Shown piece after piece: positions 1-11,852 of a DNA stretch of 16,362 nt. Each line of letters starts with the position of its first letter. Position 1 is the first letter of the stretch. The stretch lies in contig CAMPET010000352.1 in the NCBI GenBank assembly GCA_946803715.1, positions 46,777-63,138 on the forward strand. Direction: 5' to 3'. The DNA comes from Beroe ovata (Eukaryota; Ctenophora; Nuda; Beroida; Beroidae). A program made the translations under genes and the position numbers. The notes under the pieces were generated by a model. It worked only from the letters and a program-made list of their open reading frames with translations, had not been told where the DNA came from and searched no databases.

Positions 1-66
1 ACACACACACACACACGCACACAAACACACAGAAGCACACAAGCACACACACACACACACACACAC
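1..66. repeat. (AC)n microsatellite, interrupted
   Basis: Alternating AC/CA with AGAAGC and AAGC interruptions near 32-45. It continues to the window edge. Confidence 0.95.
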
Positions 67-2090
67 ATAAGGGGTGGCACAAATAATCGAGTAGAATCAA
101 GATCACACCAATCGCTGGTATTGGTCAAAAGAGCATGGAATTTCCGAACAAAGGTGTCGACAAAAGTGGTTTTATTAGCAATTGATAACGGACATGGACA
201 CACATTGTCTCTCTGACACTGCGTGCTCTCACACAACCCAGTAGAGTGTGCATGAGCAATTAGGAACAGTTTATACGGCACGCAACAGTATCGGTAATCG
301 CACTGTTACAATTACTGTATAGTAACACTGACAAGTGACAACATAAAGGAGCATAATTACTACTCTCATACTATAGTAGCGAGCGTGTCGAGAAAATGAG
401 ACCACCAGAGATTACCTCAGCCACAATGCAAGAAAAAGTTGCACTTTTGCCATAGCTAAATATTATTTCCGCAAACATTCCTTCCTGATATACAATTATA
501 CAACACACTCTAAATATAACATTCGATGTGTAGCAAGGTACAAACCAGTTACAACAGTCTAGGTCAACAAAACGAAATACGACGGCCATACTGCTTATGT
601 TAGTTGAGTTAATAACTCTATCAACAACTGAAGTAAAAGCTAGAAGTCCTCCTTAATGAGGTGACAAAATTCAGAAAAAAAGTTTATGAAGGAGGAATTT
701 ATCTCACATTATCAATTCAAAGGAATTTCTAAATACGATAAACTGCCTGTGAATTGATAAACACAACAAAATGTCTTATCCAGCTTCAACACACACACAC
801 ATTCACACACATGATGAATTGCATATTATCGCAATAAACAACATATTCCAAATTCTCCGTGAGTATACTAACAATTATACACGAGCAGCTACCTGTTATA
901 CAAATGCTGCTCCTGTATACAATTAACATCAATATATTATTTTATTGCTCCTTCATAATTCACACAATATTGCTCCTTCATATAATACATAACAATTCTC
1001 CGTAAATTACAATGTAATCACAGACTGTAGCGGTCTATAAATAGTAGACCAAGACACAACTGGTCTCCAGAAGAGAGGGAGAAAGGCGGGCGCAGGTGCC
1101 GAGACGTGTATACTATCCTGTGTTACGTGATGCATTACTTAGCTATGAATAATCGCAAGTGTTCAATGGGAAGTTGTATCAAATCACTTGGCGTGCTCAT
1201 TACTTCCCCTAACTCCGCAGGACATAGACGGTTTATGTCCTATGATAAACCATTTCGAAAACAAGTGTTTTATAAAGGAGCTCCCCACAATGAATAAAAC
1301 CACTGGGGCTTGCACCAAATGAAGAAACGGACACTCCAGACAACCCTAATGCCACCAAAAACAATGATTAACGGTATGGGGATGTTTTATCAATTATAAT
1401 CCCCTAATCAGGCACAGCAATGACATCACCGCGTGTGTTTCCTCTTTCTCACAATCTTCCTGTTTGGGAGCAGGAAGGAAGCATAATGATGCCCATTATG
1501 TAATGGCTGCTTGTAATTGTTACACACTTGCTATTGGTGATACATTCCGAGAAATGAACGCCAATACATAATGCGGTGTTGTCATTGGTTACTATAGAAG
1601 AGAGCCCGAAAACCAAAGGAGAAAAATGAAACCAGATTCTCTGAATGAAACATGCGAAAAAGCGATATACCGTAAAATATGAGACGAGATGGATATGAAA
1701 TGATATAAGACATGGATATCTGATTCACGTGACAGCTTTGAGCTTGTAACAAGTAGGGATCGAAACATGGGTCGTAGACAGTTCCAAACTTAAGACAACA
1801 GCCTATTTAAAGACACAGCAACGGCTAATGATCTGTAAGACACTGTTGTTAAAATTCTCCAACATAATGAATTGCAACAAATAATCTCGTCCCCCAAATA
1901 ATAACCCTGCTACCTGTCCTACGAAACATAGAAACATGGATAGAAACGCGCGAAATACAATAATGCATTGTAAAGGAATACATCTGTATCTCGATATTTG
2001 CTGCTTGAAATAATGGCTTTACTGAATTGGTCCACCCAATATGAGATAAAAGAAACTACAGCGAGTAAAAAACGATAATACAAAAAAATG

Positions 2091-2218
2091 GGAGTCCCAA
2101 ATCGGCATAATAACGATGGACTCGGCAGCCTATCCATCGCAGATAATGAGAAATCAGAAGGTGCAAATATAATATGGGACGCTGTACGAGTTGTAACCAC
2201 ATTTCAATCGAACACGTG
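2091..2218 (+). repeat. Direct repeat, copy 1 (about 128 bp)
   Basis: This begins GGAGTCCCAA and ends AATCGAACACGTG. It is nearly identical to 2336-2462: one indel and about four substitutions by eye. Both copies run into GT microsatellites. No coding content or transposon family recognised. Confidence 0.9.
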
Positions 2219-2242
2219 TGTGTGTAGGTGTGTGTGTGTACN

Positions 2243-2335
2243 CCTTCGGGCCTCGGGCAGTGCTCCCGGCCCTACGGGCCGGGACCACGCCCATTTTCTT
2301 TCCGTGGCTGCGGGCGCTTGCCAGCGCCCTGATAT
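2243..2335 (+). other. GC-rich insert with two strong hairpins
   Basis: About 90 bases much richer in G+C than anything around it. Hairpin 1 is a 9-bp perfect stem at 2264-2272 / 2276-2284 with loop TAC; hairpin 2 is a 7-bp perfect stem at 2312-2318 / 2323-2329 with loop TGCC. It starts one base after the N at 2242 and ends at copy 2 of the direct repeat. It resembles bacterial intergenic hairpin sequence, which would suit a symbiont read, but the origin is unproven. Confidence 0.7.
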
Positions 2336-2462
2336 GGAGTCCCAATCGGCATAATAACGATGAACTCGGCAGCCTATCCATCGCAGATAATGAGAAATCA
2401 GAAGGTGCAAATATAATATGGGACGTTGTGCGCGTTGTAACCACATTTCAATCGAACACGTG
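2336..2462 (+). repeat. Direct repeat, copy 2 (127 bp)
   Basis: Partner of the copy at 2091-2218, separated from it by a GT run, one N at 2242 and a GC-rich hairpin-bearing insert. The duplication could be real or could come from an assembly join at the N. Confidence 0.9.
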
Positions 2463-2470
2463 GGACGTGG

Positions 2471-2491
2471 GTGTGTGTGTGTGTGTGTGTG
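2471..2491. repeat. (GT)n microsatellite
   Basis: Uninterrupted GT run just after copy 2 of the direct repeat. Confidence 0.9.
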
Positions 2492-2618
2492 TTTTGGTGT
2501 GAAATGATATCACGCCCTCATTACCAGTAATGATAGTGTGCATATAAAAGTACTGTGTGGCAAGGAAGGAGGGAGGGGGCACCATCATATACATCAGACA
2601 TTCCTTGAAGTATATAAT

Positions 2619-2659
2619 GTGTGCGTGTGTGTGTGCGTGTGTGTGTGTGTTTGTGTGCG
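2619..2659. repeat. (GT)n microsatellite with GC interruptions
   Basis: Alternating TG/GT with GCG breaks. Confidence 0.9.
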
Positions 2660-2802
2660 ACAATGTTGGAACAAAGTAGAATGCATCTGTGCGCGGGCTG
2701 GTGTAACATGAGAGTGGTAGACGAATCGACAGAGTGTGTGACGCCACTATGTCAGACACGTGATACCGAAATATGTCAAGGATGAACTTTCAGGGCACAA
2801 AA

Positions 2803-2848
2803 ATTGAAATGACTCTGAAAATGACTCTGAAATTGAAATGACTCTGAA
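2803..2848. repeat. Short tandem array of ATGACTCTGAAA
   Basis: Three copies of ATGACTCTGAAA, two of them preceded by AATTGAA. Each copy contains the AP-1-like core TGACTC. Confidence 0.85.
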
Positions 2849-3028
2849 AAGTAACCCAATGTGGTCTGGAGAATGAGAACACAAAGTTGCAAGGGGAATC
2901 CATGACGTGTAGTGGCGGTAGCTCAACCTTCTTGCCGATTTCACTCAAAAGTGGGAGAGGAGTGGGGGAAGGAGGTGAAAGATCAAAGAGAGTACACCGA
3001 ATCATCCACGTGACTCTCATTCCACGGT

Positions 3029-3206
3029 CGAGGAGACACCCGGTACTATTATACAGCATGAGGAGTACAACTTAATACCCGAGGAGACATGTTCTCTAGC
3101 ATGGGGAACACAACTCAATACCCGAGGAGACATGTTCTCTAGCATGGGGAACACAACTCAATACCCGAGGAGACATGTTCGCTAGCATGAGGAACAAAAC
3201 TCAATA
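3029..3206. repeat. 43-bp tandem repeat, three copies plus one degenerate
   Basis: Copies lie at 3078-3120, 3121-3163 and 3164-3206. The first two are identical; the third has a few changes. A diverged copy precedes them at 3029-3077. The unit begins CCCGAGGAGACATG. The array abuts the end of STRN exon 9 and contains its possible TGA stop (3203-3201). Confidence 0.93.
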
Positions 3207-3284
3207 CCAACCGGTAGCTGCCGCGTCGGTAGATGTCTGTAGAAAGTCGATGTCCTTGAACTCCTTGTTACTCTTGGTGGATAC
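3201..3284 (-). CDS. STRN: STRN exon 9: last visible coding exon
   Basis: The acceptor is TCCGGTCAG, 86 nt after exon 8, entering in phase 0. It encodes VSTKSNKEFKDIDFLQTSTD and then AAATG. Reading on gives Trp-Tyr and a TGA at 3203-3201 that lies in a 43-bp tandem repeat. Alternatively the exon ends at 3212 with a weak donor GTTGGT. No AATAAA or ATTAAA was seen on this strand in the next 700 bases, which favours a downstream exon. Confidence 0.65.
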   Translation of the reverse strand, partial: VSTKSNKEFKDIDFLQTSTDAAATGWY

Positions 3285-6200
3285 CTGACCGGAATGAGAT
3301 TTCTAGTCTTAGAGATGGGAAAACTTAATCCAGACCGAAAAATGGACAGTGGAGGTATTCTTTCGCTTACCTTGAGGCCTGACGGGATGTTGTCCGTTCC
3401 CTTTGGGAGCTGATTCGGAATCGGCGACGGCTCTTCATCGTCATAGTTGATTTTCATGTTAGGACCTTCTGAAAAGTAAGGCAGCGCTTTACGAGATGAC
3501 TCAAATGCGTGATGACGGCGAGCGCAGCGCGAGTCACTGGTCGAGAATAGCACGAGTCATTACATGATATACGACGTCAGTTACGTGACAAGAATACAAA
3601 TTACATAGTCCGATCAACTCCATCATTATCACACTACATCAGTGCATATTAGCGTGTGGTGCTGTGTGATTGTCAATTGTTATCACACATCGCCACACGC
3701 ATATATTCTCACACTTTGTATAATAATTGGGAGAGAGAGAAGCCACCGAGATGGGTAACATGGACTGATTCCAGGCTCAGCTACAGATATTCGCAACCGA
3801 TATTTTCACAGCCGATAGGACCGTCATGAGTTATGACATACCCGTGAATCAATTTCCATATGGATACACTAGACTGTATACAAAATGTACATTGTACATG
3901 GTATACCAACATTATGCAATGTATACACAGAGAATATACATACTTCTGTTGAATCTCTTGCCGTTTCTGCTGTACATATCGAGGCTATCGTAGTTGTTCC
4001 ACGCTGCCCCGCCTCCCTGCTTACCCCTAGGCAGCGACTGGTCCTTGTGATTCAGCATGGGATGTGTGAAGCTGGGGAGAGGGTTAGGGGTCACATTGGG
4101 AGGCAGATTGGGTTAGCAGTGGGGGAAAAACAAGTTACCAATGAACAAATTGTAGGTTACATACGATAACAAGAAGCCTAGAAAGTGCGGATTGTGTGAA
4201 ATATTTGAACGCGAAATGAAAACGCAGTGTAGTGTCATATAGGGAGAGATCGGGCAGTGAAATTGATGGCGAAAATGTCACGCGTCTATGAAAAGAATGA
4301 GAATGAAAGTGAAGAAAAGTGTTATGAAGTATGACGACGAAAAGTTGACGCTGAGCCAACATTGACCCTCACCCACACACACACACACAAACACAAACAC
4401 ACACACACACACACAAACACACACAAACACAGACACATATATCGCCGTGGTAAGAATGGGGAGCAAGAATGTTAAAATCATAACGTGTCAGATAAACATC
4501 ATGATATGAGGTGGTCCGTATACATCACACCGCACTTATACGCTTTCCAGCAGCTCGAAGACTGACACCTCAAACACAAGGAAACATCTCCAAGGATACG
4601 TCTTAATATCATATCTCCTAGGCAACGCGTAATTTTCTCCTAGGCAACGTATCATAATATTCACCTTGCTGGATCGTCATCATCTTCTTCCCCGTCATCC
4701 TCCATTTCCTGGTCATCGTCGTCATCATCATCGTCGACGTCGTCCATGAAGTCAAACGCGCGTAGAGCATCCTCTGTCTGCACGTCACCTTCCTTTTCCT
4801 CGTCACTCTGGGGCGACTATGGTAACTTAGGACAGAATCCCAGCCGCATGGTGGATCAATATGAGTGAATGAGTAGCGATTGAGTGAAAACGATGGGATG
4901 AACCCCCCGCGAAACTTGAGTCTAGCAAGGGAGAGACGACGCGGTGAGAGTTAACACCGTGATTCACCTCTATCGATCCTGAAACCATCATGCTACGATA
5001 ACTGTAACATGCAAACAAGAGATTGCAGTACAAAAGTGTATACAAACACACACTCTCTCCCTGAGAAATCTAGATATAATCGACATAAGATCACTCTCTC
5101 TCTTTCTCTAATGGGTTCATTTACGAACACATATGTTCACTGTTTCTCTTCACTTGAACGCAGCCCAAGAAACCTGCCGTACAAATTGGTGGATTATTTT
5201 AGGATAATCGTACCGATTATCGTAATGACATTGTCATATTTACAAGAAAATATCTGGTGTACTTTGTCGAATAGTAGAAAGTTCTAGAACGATCGTTTCT
5301 CTGTTGTACTTATGGAATGTCTTGTTTCAAGGTATACCTAATGAACGGCGCTAAGTATTTTTTCCCCGAGCTACCAGGAAGTAAAACATTTGGTGGAGAA
5401 AAGTATACATACTAGGAACTCTGAAAGAAAAAATTTAAAATCTTCTTCCGTCCCAGCAGGAACGCAGTATATACCAGTACCAAACTGGTTCTGTCTGTTT
5501 TGGTTTTCTGTAAACTGGTGTCAGAAAACCTGCAATCTCGTGGACAGATTTCCACCGTTGCTGGTGGTAACCGTGGGATTTGGAGACACCATTCCAGGGA
5601 TGAAATTATGATCCCTGCACACAGGGATGCATTATGATCCCTGTGTGTGTGTGTGTCTTCGAGTACCGACCATAGTTTGGCAGAGTGGTCAATGATTGAA
5701 TCATAGGCAGTATAATTGAATGATAAGTATTGGAATATATGTGCGTGATGATAATAAGTTATAGTGTAACATAATACTCAACAATATGGCAAATTCTTCA
5801 CGTCTTGTTGCATTATTATTACGGGCAATGAAATTGCGGGAGGGTGGAGGGGCTTATTTTAACAGGGGGTAGGGGAAGGTAACAATATTTCAAGAGGTGC
5901 TCAGCCATCAATGTGATTTTAGGCGAGAACCCGCAAAATTTTAGGAACTAAACGTATTCAATGCATTTCGTCAGAAGAATTAACCACCGAATGGAGACCA
6001 TTTTAAAGAACTCACACTATCGTCTTCGTCGTCAATAATCGTGACGACTTTGCAATCGTTCGTCTCATGGTACATCATTCGTTTCGTCGCCGAGAAATCT
6101 GGGAAGACAGATGATTGAATTCATTGAGAATAGCAGGAGGGCAGAAGGTAGTACACTAAAAAGTGAGATTGAGGCTGGGCAATGTTTTTCCAATAATCCT

Positions 6201-9200
6201 CTTGAGGGCCCTTCTATTCCAGGCTCTCCTTGTTTTTTTTCGAGAATGTAGCTCACCCTGATTGACAAGTTTTGCCCTGTCAGCTAATCGGTGGTCAGGT
6301 CCAGGACTGGTACTCTGGTCGGTAACCGGTGGTTTATGGAATGTCGTGATAGTGTCACTGTTAGCTAAGCTCTGCATAATCTGTAACCGAGCTGTCCTCG
6401 CATTTAGGAGCTGGTCTGTCGAGCCGACCTCGCTCAGGTACCTGGAACAATGCCAAATTTGCATCGCCCGGATCTTGATCAAATCTCACTGATTTCTCGA
6501 ACTCAATTTACTATCTCATGGATTCATTTTAAAAACAATTGTCCATAACTGCAGCAGCAGTCAGTGTATTCCTCTACTTACTGTTTCAACAGGAATCGTC
6601 CCTTCTTAACTTGTTCGTTGACGGGCGGTTTGGGAGGATCATAGTATCCATCATCGTCCTCGTATATTTCAGAATCAATTTCCCCATTCACTTGCGCGTC
6701 ACTCTTATTCAACCTGCGAGGGTGGAAAATTGGAGTGATCATCTTTTTCTCAGAATAACAATGTGAATGAGACAACTGACGACTTTCGCGGAACGTGCGC
6801 GGCTTTTACCGCCAAATTATCCAGGATCCCGTAATAACGGACGTTCCAAGCATTCCGATATCTGAACAAATCTAGAACAGACGCGCGCGTGAAAAATTAC
6901 TAGCGCGCCGCGAGAAAAATTGATAGCTTGGTACCATGGAATAGCTTCCGCGCGTTACATAAAGTCAGGTGAACAGGCGAATTTTTCGTCAAAACTGCTC
7001 GTCAATTTTCTTGCAAATCGTAGTGTCTCGGTGCAATCGAAAGAAAAGTGAGGGCCCATTTCCAGACAAATTAAGTTATTAAACCAATGAAGGGGTCAAT
7101 CTACAATCAACAGTCAAAGCGGCCTGGTGTCAGTGAATGTTTGAATATACTGTCGAGGTAAAGTGGTGTCAAGGAGTACTATCCCGGAGTTTAAGTGGTG
7201 TCAATGTTTGCAGGTGTCGAACTTCAATGCTGATGCTATTCGGCGGAAAATGTATCAATGTGAATATTATGCAGATTTGGGGTAAGTTATTGTATTATGC
7301 GTTTCTAACGGACAATGGACTAGAGAATGAAAAGTCTCTATTGAAGCGGAGTGTTCATTCGCAATGAACATGGAACGTTCAGTTTATTCCTTTATGAATA
7401 CGGGAAACTCTCGATTAGAATTCGGAGCACATTCCATTCAATAAAGCACATACGTTAATGTAAACTTCAGACCGAATTTCCCCCACTAAAGACCAAGATT
7501 CTCATTTCAGGCTGATGTAACGATAAGCATCGAAGTGGTATCGATCTTGACAGAGTGGAGCCAACATTAACTACTGAACATAGGATTTGATACACATACA
7601 TTGAGGTAAAAGTCAATCGTGGCGCAAGACATTACAAATTTTAATACATGATTGTTGGACAGGAGCCAACACACTAGTTTTTATTGGAGAAACCAAGATG
7701 TAGCGTGTATATTGTATATCGCAGGTCTAATGTAGTTTACATGATGCATCTTATTGTACACCATGCATTGCACAGCAAAGTGTACAAATAGTGTATTCTT
7801 GTGCAGGCATACATATATTTTATTATGCTTGTCAGAAAAGTATTCTAGTTATTCGGAACCAATTATTGTACCGTGACACTTGGTAAGAATTAAGATGAAT
7901 ACGTAGGCAAGAATTGGACAAATTTGAAGAATTTTTTTGCGTTTTCGCGACAAAAAAGAATTAATAAAGGCTCAATTTACGTCACGAGATGCCTGAGAAA
8001 CTGTGAGGGAAAGCAAAGTGACGGTGTAGCAAGATAGAAGAACTTGCACAAATTGATCAGGCCAAAAATTCGCCAAGGTCAGAGCTTCAAAAAACAAACA
8101 AACAAACAAACATACCTCTCTTCCTTGAGGCAATGCTCGAGCATCTTTATCCGTTTCACGAGACACTGCATCATGTTCTGATGTCCCTCCCTCTCCCCTT
8201 GCAGGAATGATATCTTAGCCTGAAACACACGTACTTCAGCTTGGAGACACGTGTAACACACGTACTTTAGCTTGGAGACACGTGAAACACACGTACTTTA
8301 GCTTGGAAAACATTAGCTTGAAAAAAACGTGTTGTGTAGAGTGTACACCAGTGGATGTTTTCTGGTCGGAAATCTTCATGTCGTTACATTCGTTCGTAAA
8401 ATGGTACAGTTTATTGAATATATCTATTCGTATAAAATATGTGTGCAGTGTGTTTCGGTACAAACTACAAGTTCACGTACTGGTGGCAGAGTGCCAACTC
8501 TATCATTAGTTGGTTCGTTTAAAAACTCTGATAACTGTACCTATGTTTTATTGGCATTCAATAGAATTACACTTCGATGAAGTGATTCGAGCATGCTTCC
8601 CGTGAATTAAATTCCATGTTCGATAATATGATAGGATTATCGNTTAAAACTGATTAGCGCGATTATTATCACAAACATACACAGTATAGCTGATAAAACA
8701 TGCACATTTCACATAGGTACCTAGGTAATAAAATCGGAAATTCATAGTTATGCATACTATGCAACCTCGTGATCAGGATGTATTTATTCTGGTATTCATT
8801 CTCTATGGAGACAGAATGAGTGCGTGTGAGGGTTATGATCATAATTGAGTAATAGAAATTCAGAGAGGAGTGATTTTATTAGATGAGCATAAAAACCGCA
8901 CGAAAATTTCGTAGGAAAATTGTCCGTTGTTTATTCCATCTATTACATGGTGAAAATTTATTTAAATATTCTTAAGGAAATTATGAAGAGTAAATTTAAA
9001 GTACCTATAGATCGTATAAAGATGTTTAAAATTTGTACGAACTTTTGGAGTTATACGTGATAAGTAAAATACCACAAGATTGTTAAAAGTTCAACTTTTC
9101 CTGCACGCTAAAAATTGCAGCGTTCATTTATAGTCAGTCAATGAACACACATAATACTCCCTCACTATTGAGTTAAAAACTTTGTTTAAAATCAGTTTCT

Positions 9201-9364
9201 AAACTTAACTTCTCTCCTTCCACACACATAAAAACGCACACGGTACGTACAAACATTCAAAGACATGCAAAAGGATATATATGTATTGTAAGGCTTCACA
9301 TGCAATGAGATGAATTAATGTATGCTTTTATTACAGGACAATGTATATTGTGTGCATGTAAATA

Positions 9365-9400
<36 letters not shown>

Positions 9401-11803
9401 GCGCGCATTTCCTAAGTTACGACTGGAATATGCGACACATACAGTGTGTGTAGGGGCAATTATCACCTTAAGGTATCGACTTAGCTTTTACCGATGTATG
9501 TGTGATACAAGTTATTTTATTATCTTCGAAGAAAATGCATCACAGCCAGATGCTATGGTTCACTGTCAGTTCATCCAATAGTTCGAACTGGCGCTCTAGG
9601 CTATAAGGATATAAATGCGGCATTGAAATAGCATATGCTCGGGGTGTAATAAAGTTATTGTACTGCCTAGCAAAAGGAAGACTATAGTTTTTCATTGGAT
9701 AGTTGATAATGAATGCTGTCTGCATCTAATATTGCAACGACATCATCTCATTCATTAACCGAACCAGACGCTAGACCAGACGCTAGACAAAGAGGTTTTT
9801 ATACCGCACAGTTCGTTTCTTCTGGACATTACACAGGTACAAAATAATGTAACACTAATAATGTAACACTAACAATGTATACAGTAGCATGATGATACCT
9901 ATCATGTATCACGTACACTGTTACTGTACACTGTACACTGTACAGCTACTTCTCTACACTAACATCTTTACACTCACAGGGTAAACTCCTGCCACCTGAG
10001 ACGCAGTATTTCTCATTTAAAACAATTATGTGATCATCTGCAACTGATTATGACGTGCACTCTGTACCTAGCTGTTATAGTAAATCAATATACACCCCAG
10101 AAACACGGGTCGTGTACTTATCTTAGCGTGGTAAATGAGCACAGGTGAGTATGGAATCTATGCCCATCTATGCTTTTTGTCATCGTTTGCTCACGGTAAC
10201 CTTCTACATTGTGAACATGAGAAACACCAATCACTATCGACATTTGACAATCCCTAGGTACCTAATCTTCTCACATACCTAATCTTCTCACATACCTACC
10301 TCATTTTCTTATAGCACTGAGTTGATGCTCGGTTTACTGAGTCGTATAATATCGATAGAGTGTTGATTCATTCTCCTCATACATTACACAATGTGTCTTA
10401 TACGTGTATGTTACACAATGTACGAGTATGTTGCCAATTACACATGGCTTGTAGCACTTAACCAGGGCAACCATGCACACTCCAGATCCCACATTCCTAG
10501 CTGTGGCATTCACATAGTGTATAACAGTCCTCACTCTCAGTCACGTGACAGATATCAACCAATGAGAATGCAGAATGTGGGTAACATCAGCCAATAGAGA
10601 TGCGTCATTCACTTTGACACACAACAGTTGTAGTACATGAAAATATTTATTGTCCATCCGACACATTCTCACAATTTAATTGTTTTCGTGTATTGGAGTT
10701 AAGACGGACGATTCATCCGACAACATCCAACAAATTGCAACACCGAGTAGCTAGAAAAAACAACCATCACCGACATATTCTGTTCCGAATATCAATAATC
10801 AAATTCGTCAATTCTTCAATTGGTTCTAGAATATTTTCAATTGGTTACAAGGTTCTAGAATATTCCACTGTCGGAACGAATTGTAACATTTTATGGTTGT
10901 GAAACGGCATATTCTCTTCATGGGTCAGAAAATTTAAATTTCTGTAAATATACGGTGGGGTTCGAGGGATGGGATGAAAATTGATAGATAATTGCTAGAA
11001 AATTGCTAGATAATTATTTATGGTACTCGAAATTGTTGTTGTTTTTGTCGTTGGTAATGAACCTATCTGACATACTGAGGGTGGAGGGAGGGACAGCCAT
11101 ATAAATGCAGCCTATACATTGGTTACGTGGGAAGTATATATTGTATAGTGGCTCAGTGACGTCATAACGTCGCTATGGTAACACACAGATTAAATTAATT
11201 AATTGGTTTCCATGGTGACGTAAGTATATATGTAGAGTAGTGACGACTCGTTAATTATTCCTGCCGCTGGGTGTAGGGCACATTCACCACATCCCCAGTT
11301 TAGTACATGTCACACTCAACAAGTATATTGACCTGAAAAACAGACAAAATGACAGACTAACAAAAATCCAAATACACACACACACACACACTGACAAACA
11401 CGCAAGAAAACATACACACACGCACACGCACACACACACATAGTAGTGATATTATATAAGCTAGGGTGTTAACAACTAGTTGGTATACAATCACACACAC
11501 ACACATACACTTTGCTTCATGACACACTGTCAGGTATATAAAATACCCAAGTGCGTGTACTTAGGACATGACACACGTACAGAAAGCTTTCTTTGAGTGT
11601 AGAATAGAAATAGTAGGATGATTTTGCCACCCAAGCAGGGTGAAAAGTATTCCTACTCGCGGTATAATTCTGTGACACACCAACATGTTTACAGGAGCTT
11701 AGTTTTGGAGTATACATCATTACACACACAAACACACACACAAATACAGGAACCTGCTAAACAAGATGATTATGCCCGTGAAAAATGTAACCTTGTTAAC
11801 ACG

Positions 11804-11852
<49 letters not shown>

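Larger units (their letters stand above)
1..3200. other. No recognised gene; probably a downstream STRN intron
   Basis: I looked for striatin WD40 segments on the minus strand and found none. The stretch holds CA/GT microsatellites (1-66, 2471-2491, 2619-2659), a 127-bp direct duplication flanking a GC-rich insert, a TATA-like hairpin at 1032-1050, a short inverted repeat at 1219-1241, and a 43-bp tandem repeat at its right end. Open frames here are short and lack splice-site or homology support. Confidence 0.6.

Noticed and set aside
840-900. Ile-Trp-Asn-Met on the minus strand, reminiscent of a WD40 repeat end
   Set aside because: The surrounding residues do not fit any WD40 blade and there are no matching splice sites.
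2088-2502. Overlapping open frames across the duplication
   Set aside because: They run through GT repeats, an N and the GC insert in several frames, with no consistent protein.
5524-5610. Possible extra minus-strand STRN exon (IPGMVSPNPTVTTSNGG)
   Set aside because: Its only acceptor needs phase 2 entry but exon 5 exits in phase 0, and its donor (GTTTTC) is weak. Exons 5 and 6 join directly in frame without it.
5390-5611. Plus-strand frame ending in TVGFGDTIP, which looks like a potassium-channel selectivity filter
   Set aside because: Nothing upstream resembles a pore helix or membrane segment, there is no second helix after it, and the frame ends at once. It lies in a striatin intron; probably chance.
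6156-6492. Long frames on both strands at 6156-6492
   Set aside because: The minus frame is STRN exon 4 with intron read-through; the plus frame is its antisense shadow.
7137-7367. Plus-strand frame with a GTAAGT donor at 7282-7287 and a TTTCAG acceptor at 7505-7510
   Set aside because: No recognisable protein and no continuing frame. It may be a non-coding exon, but the evidence is too thin.
9540-9725. Minus-strand frame of 61 residues that looks protein-like
   Set aside because: No homology recognised, no clear splice sites and no partner exons; it could be a chance frame.
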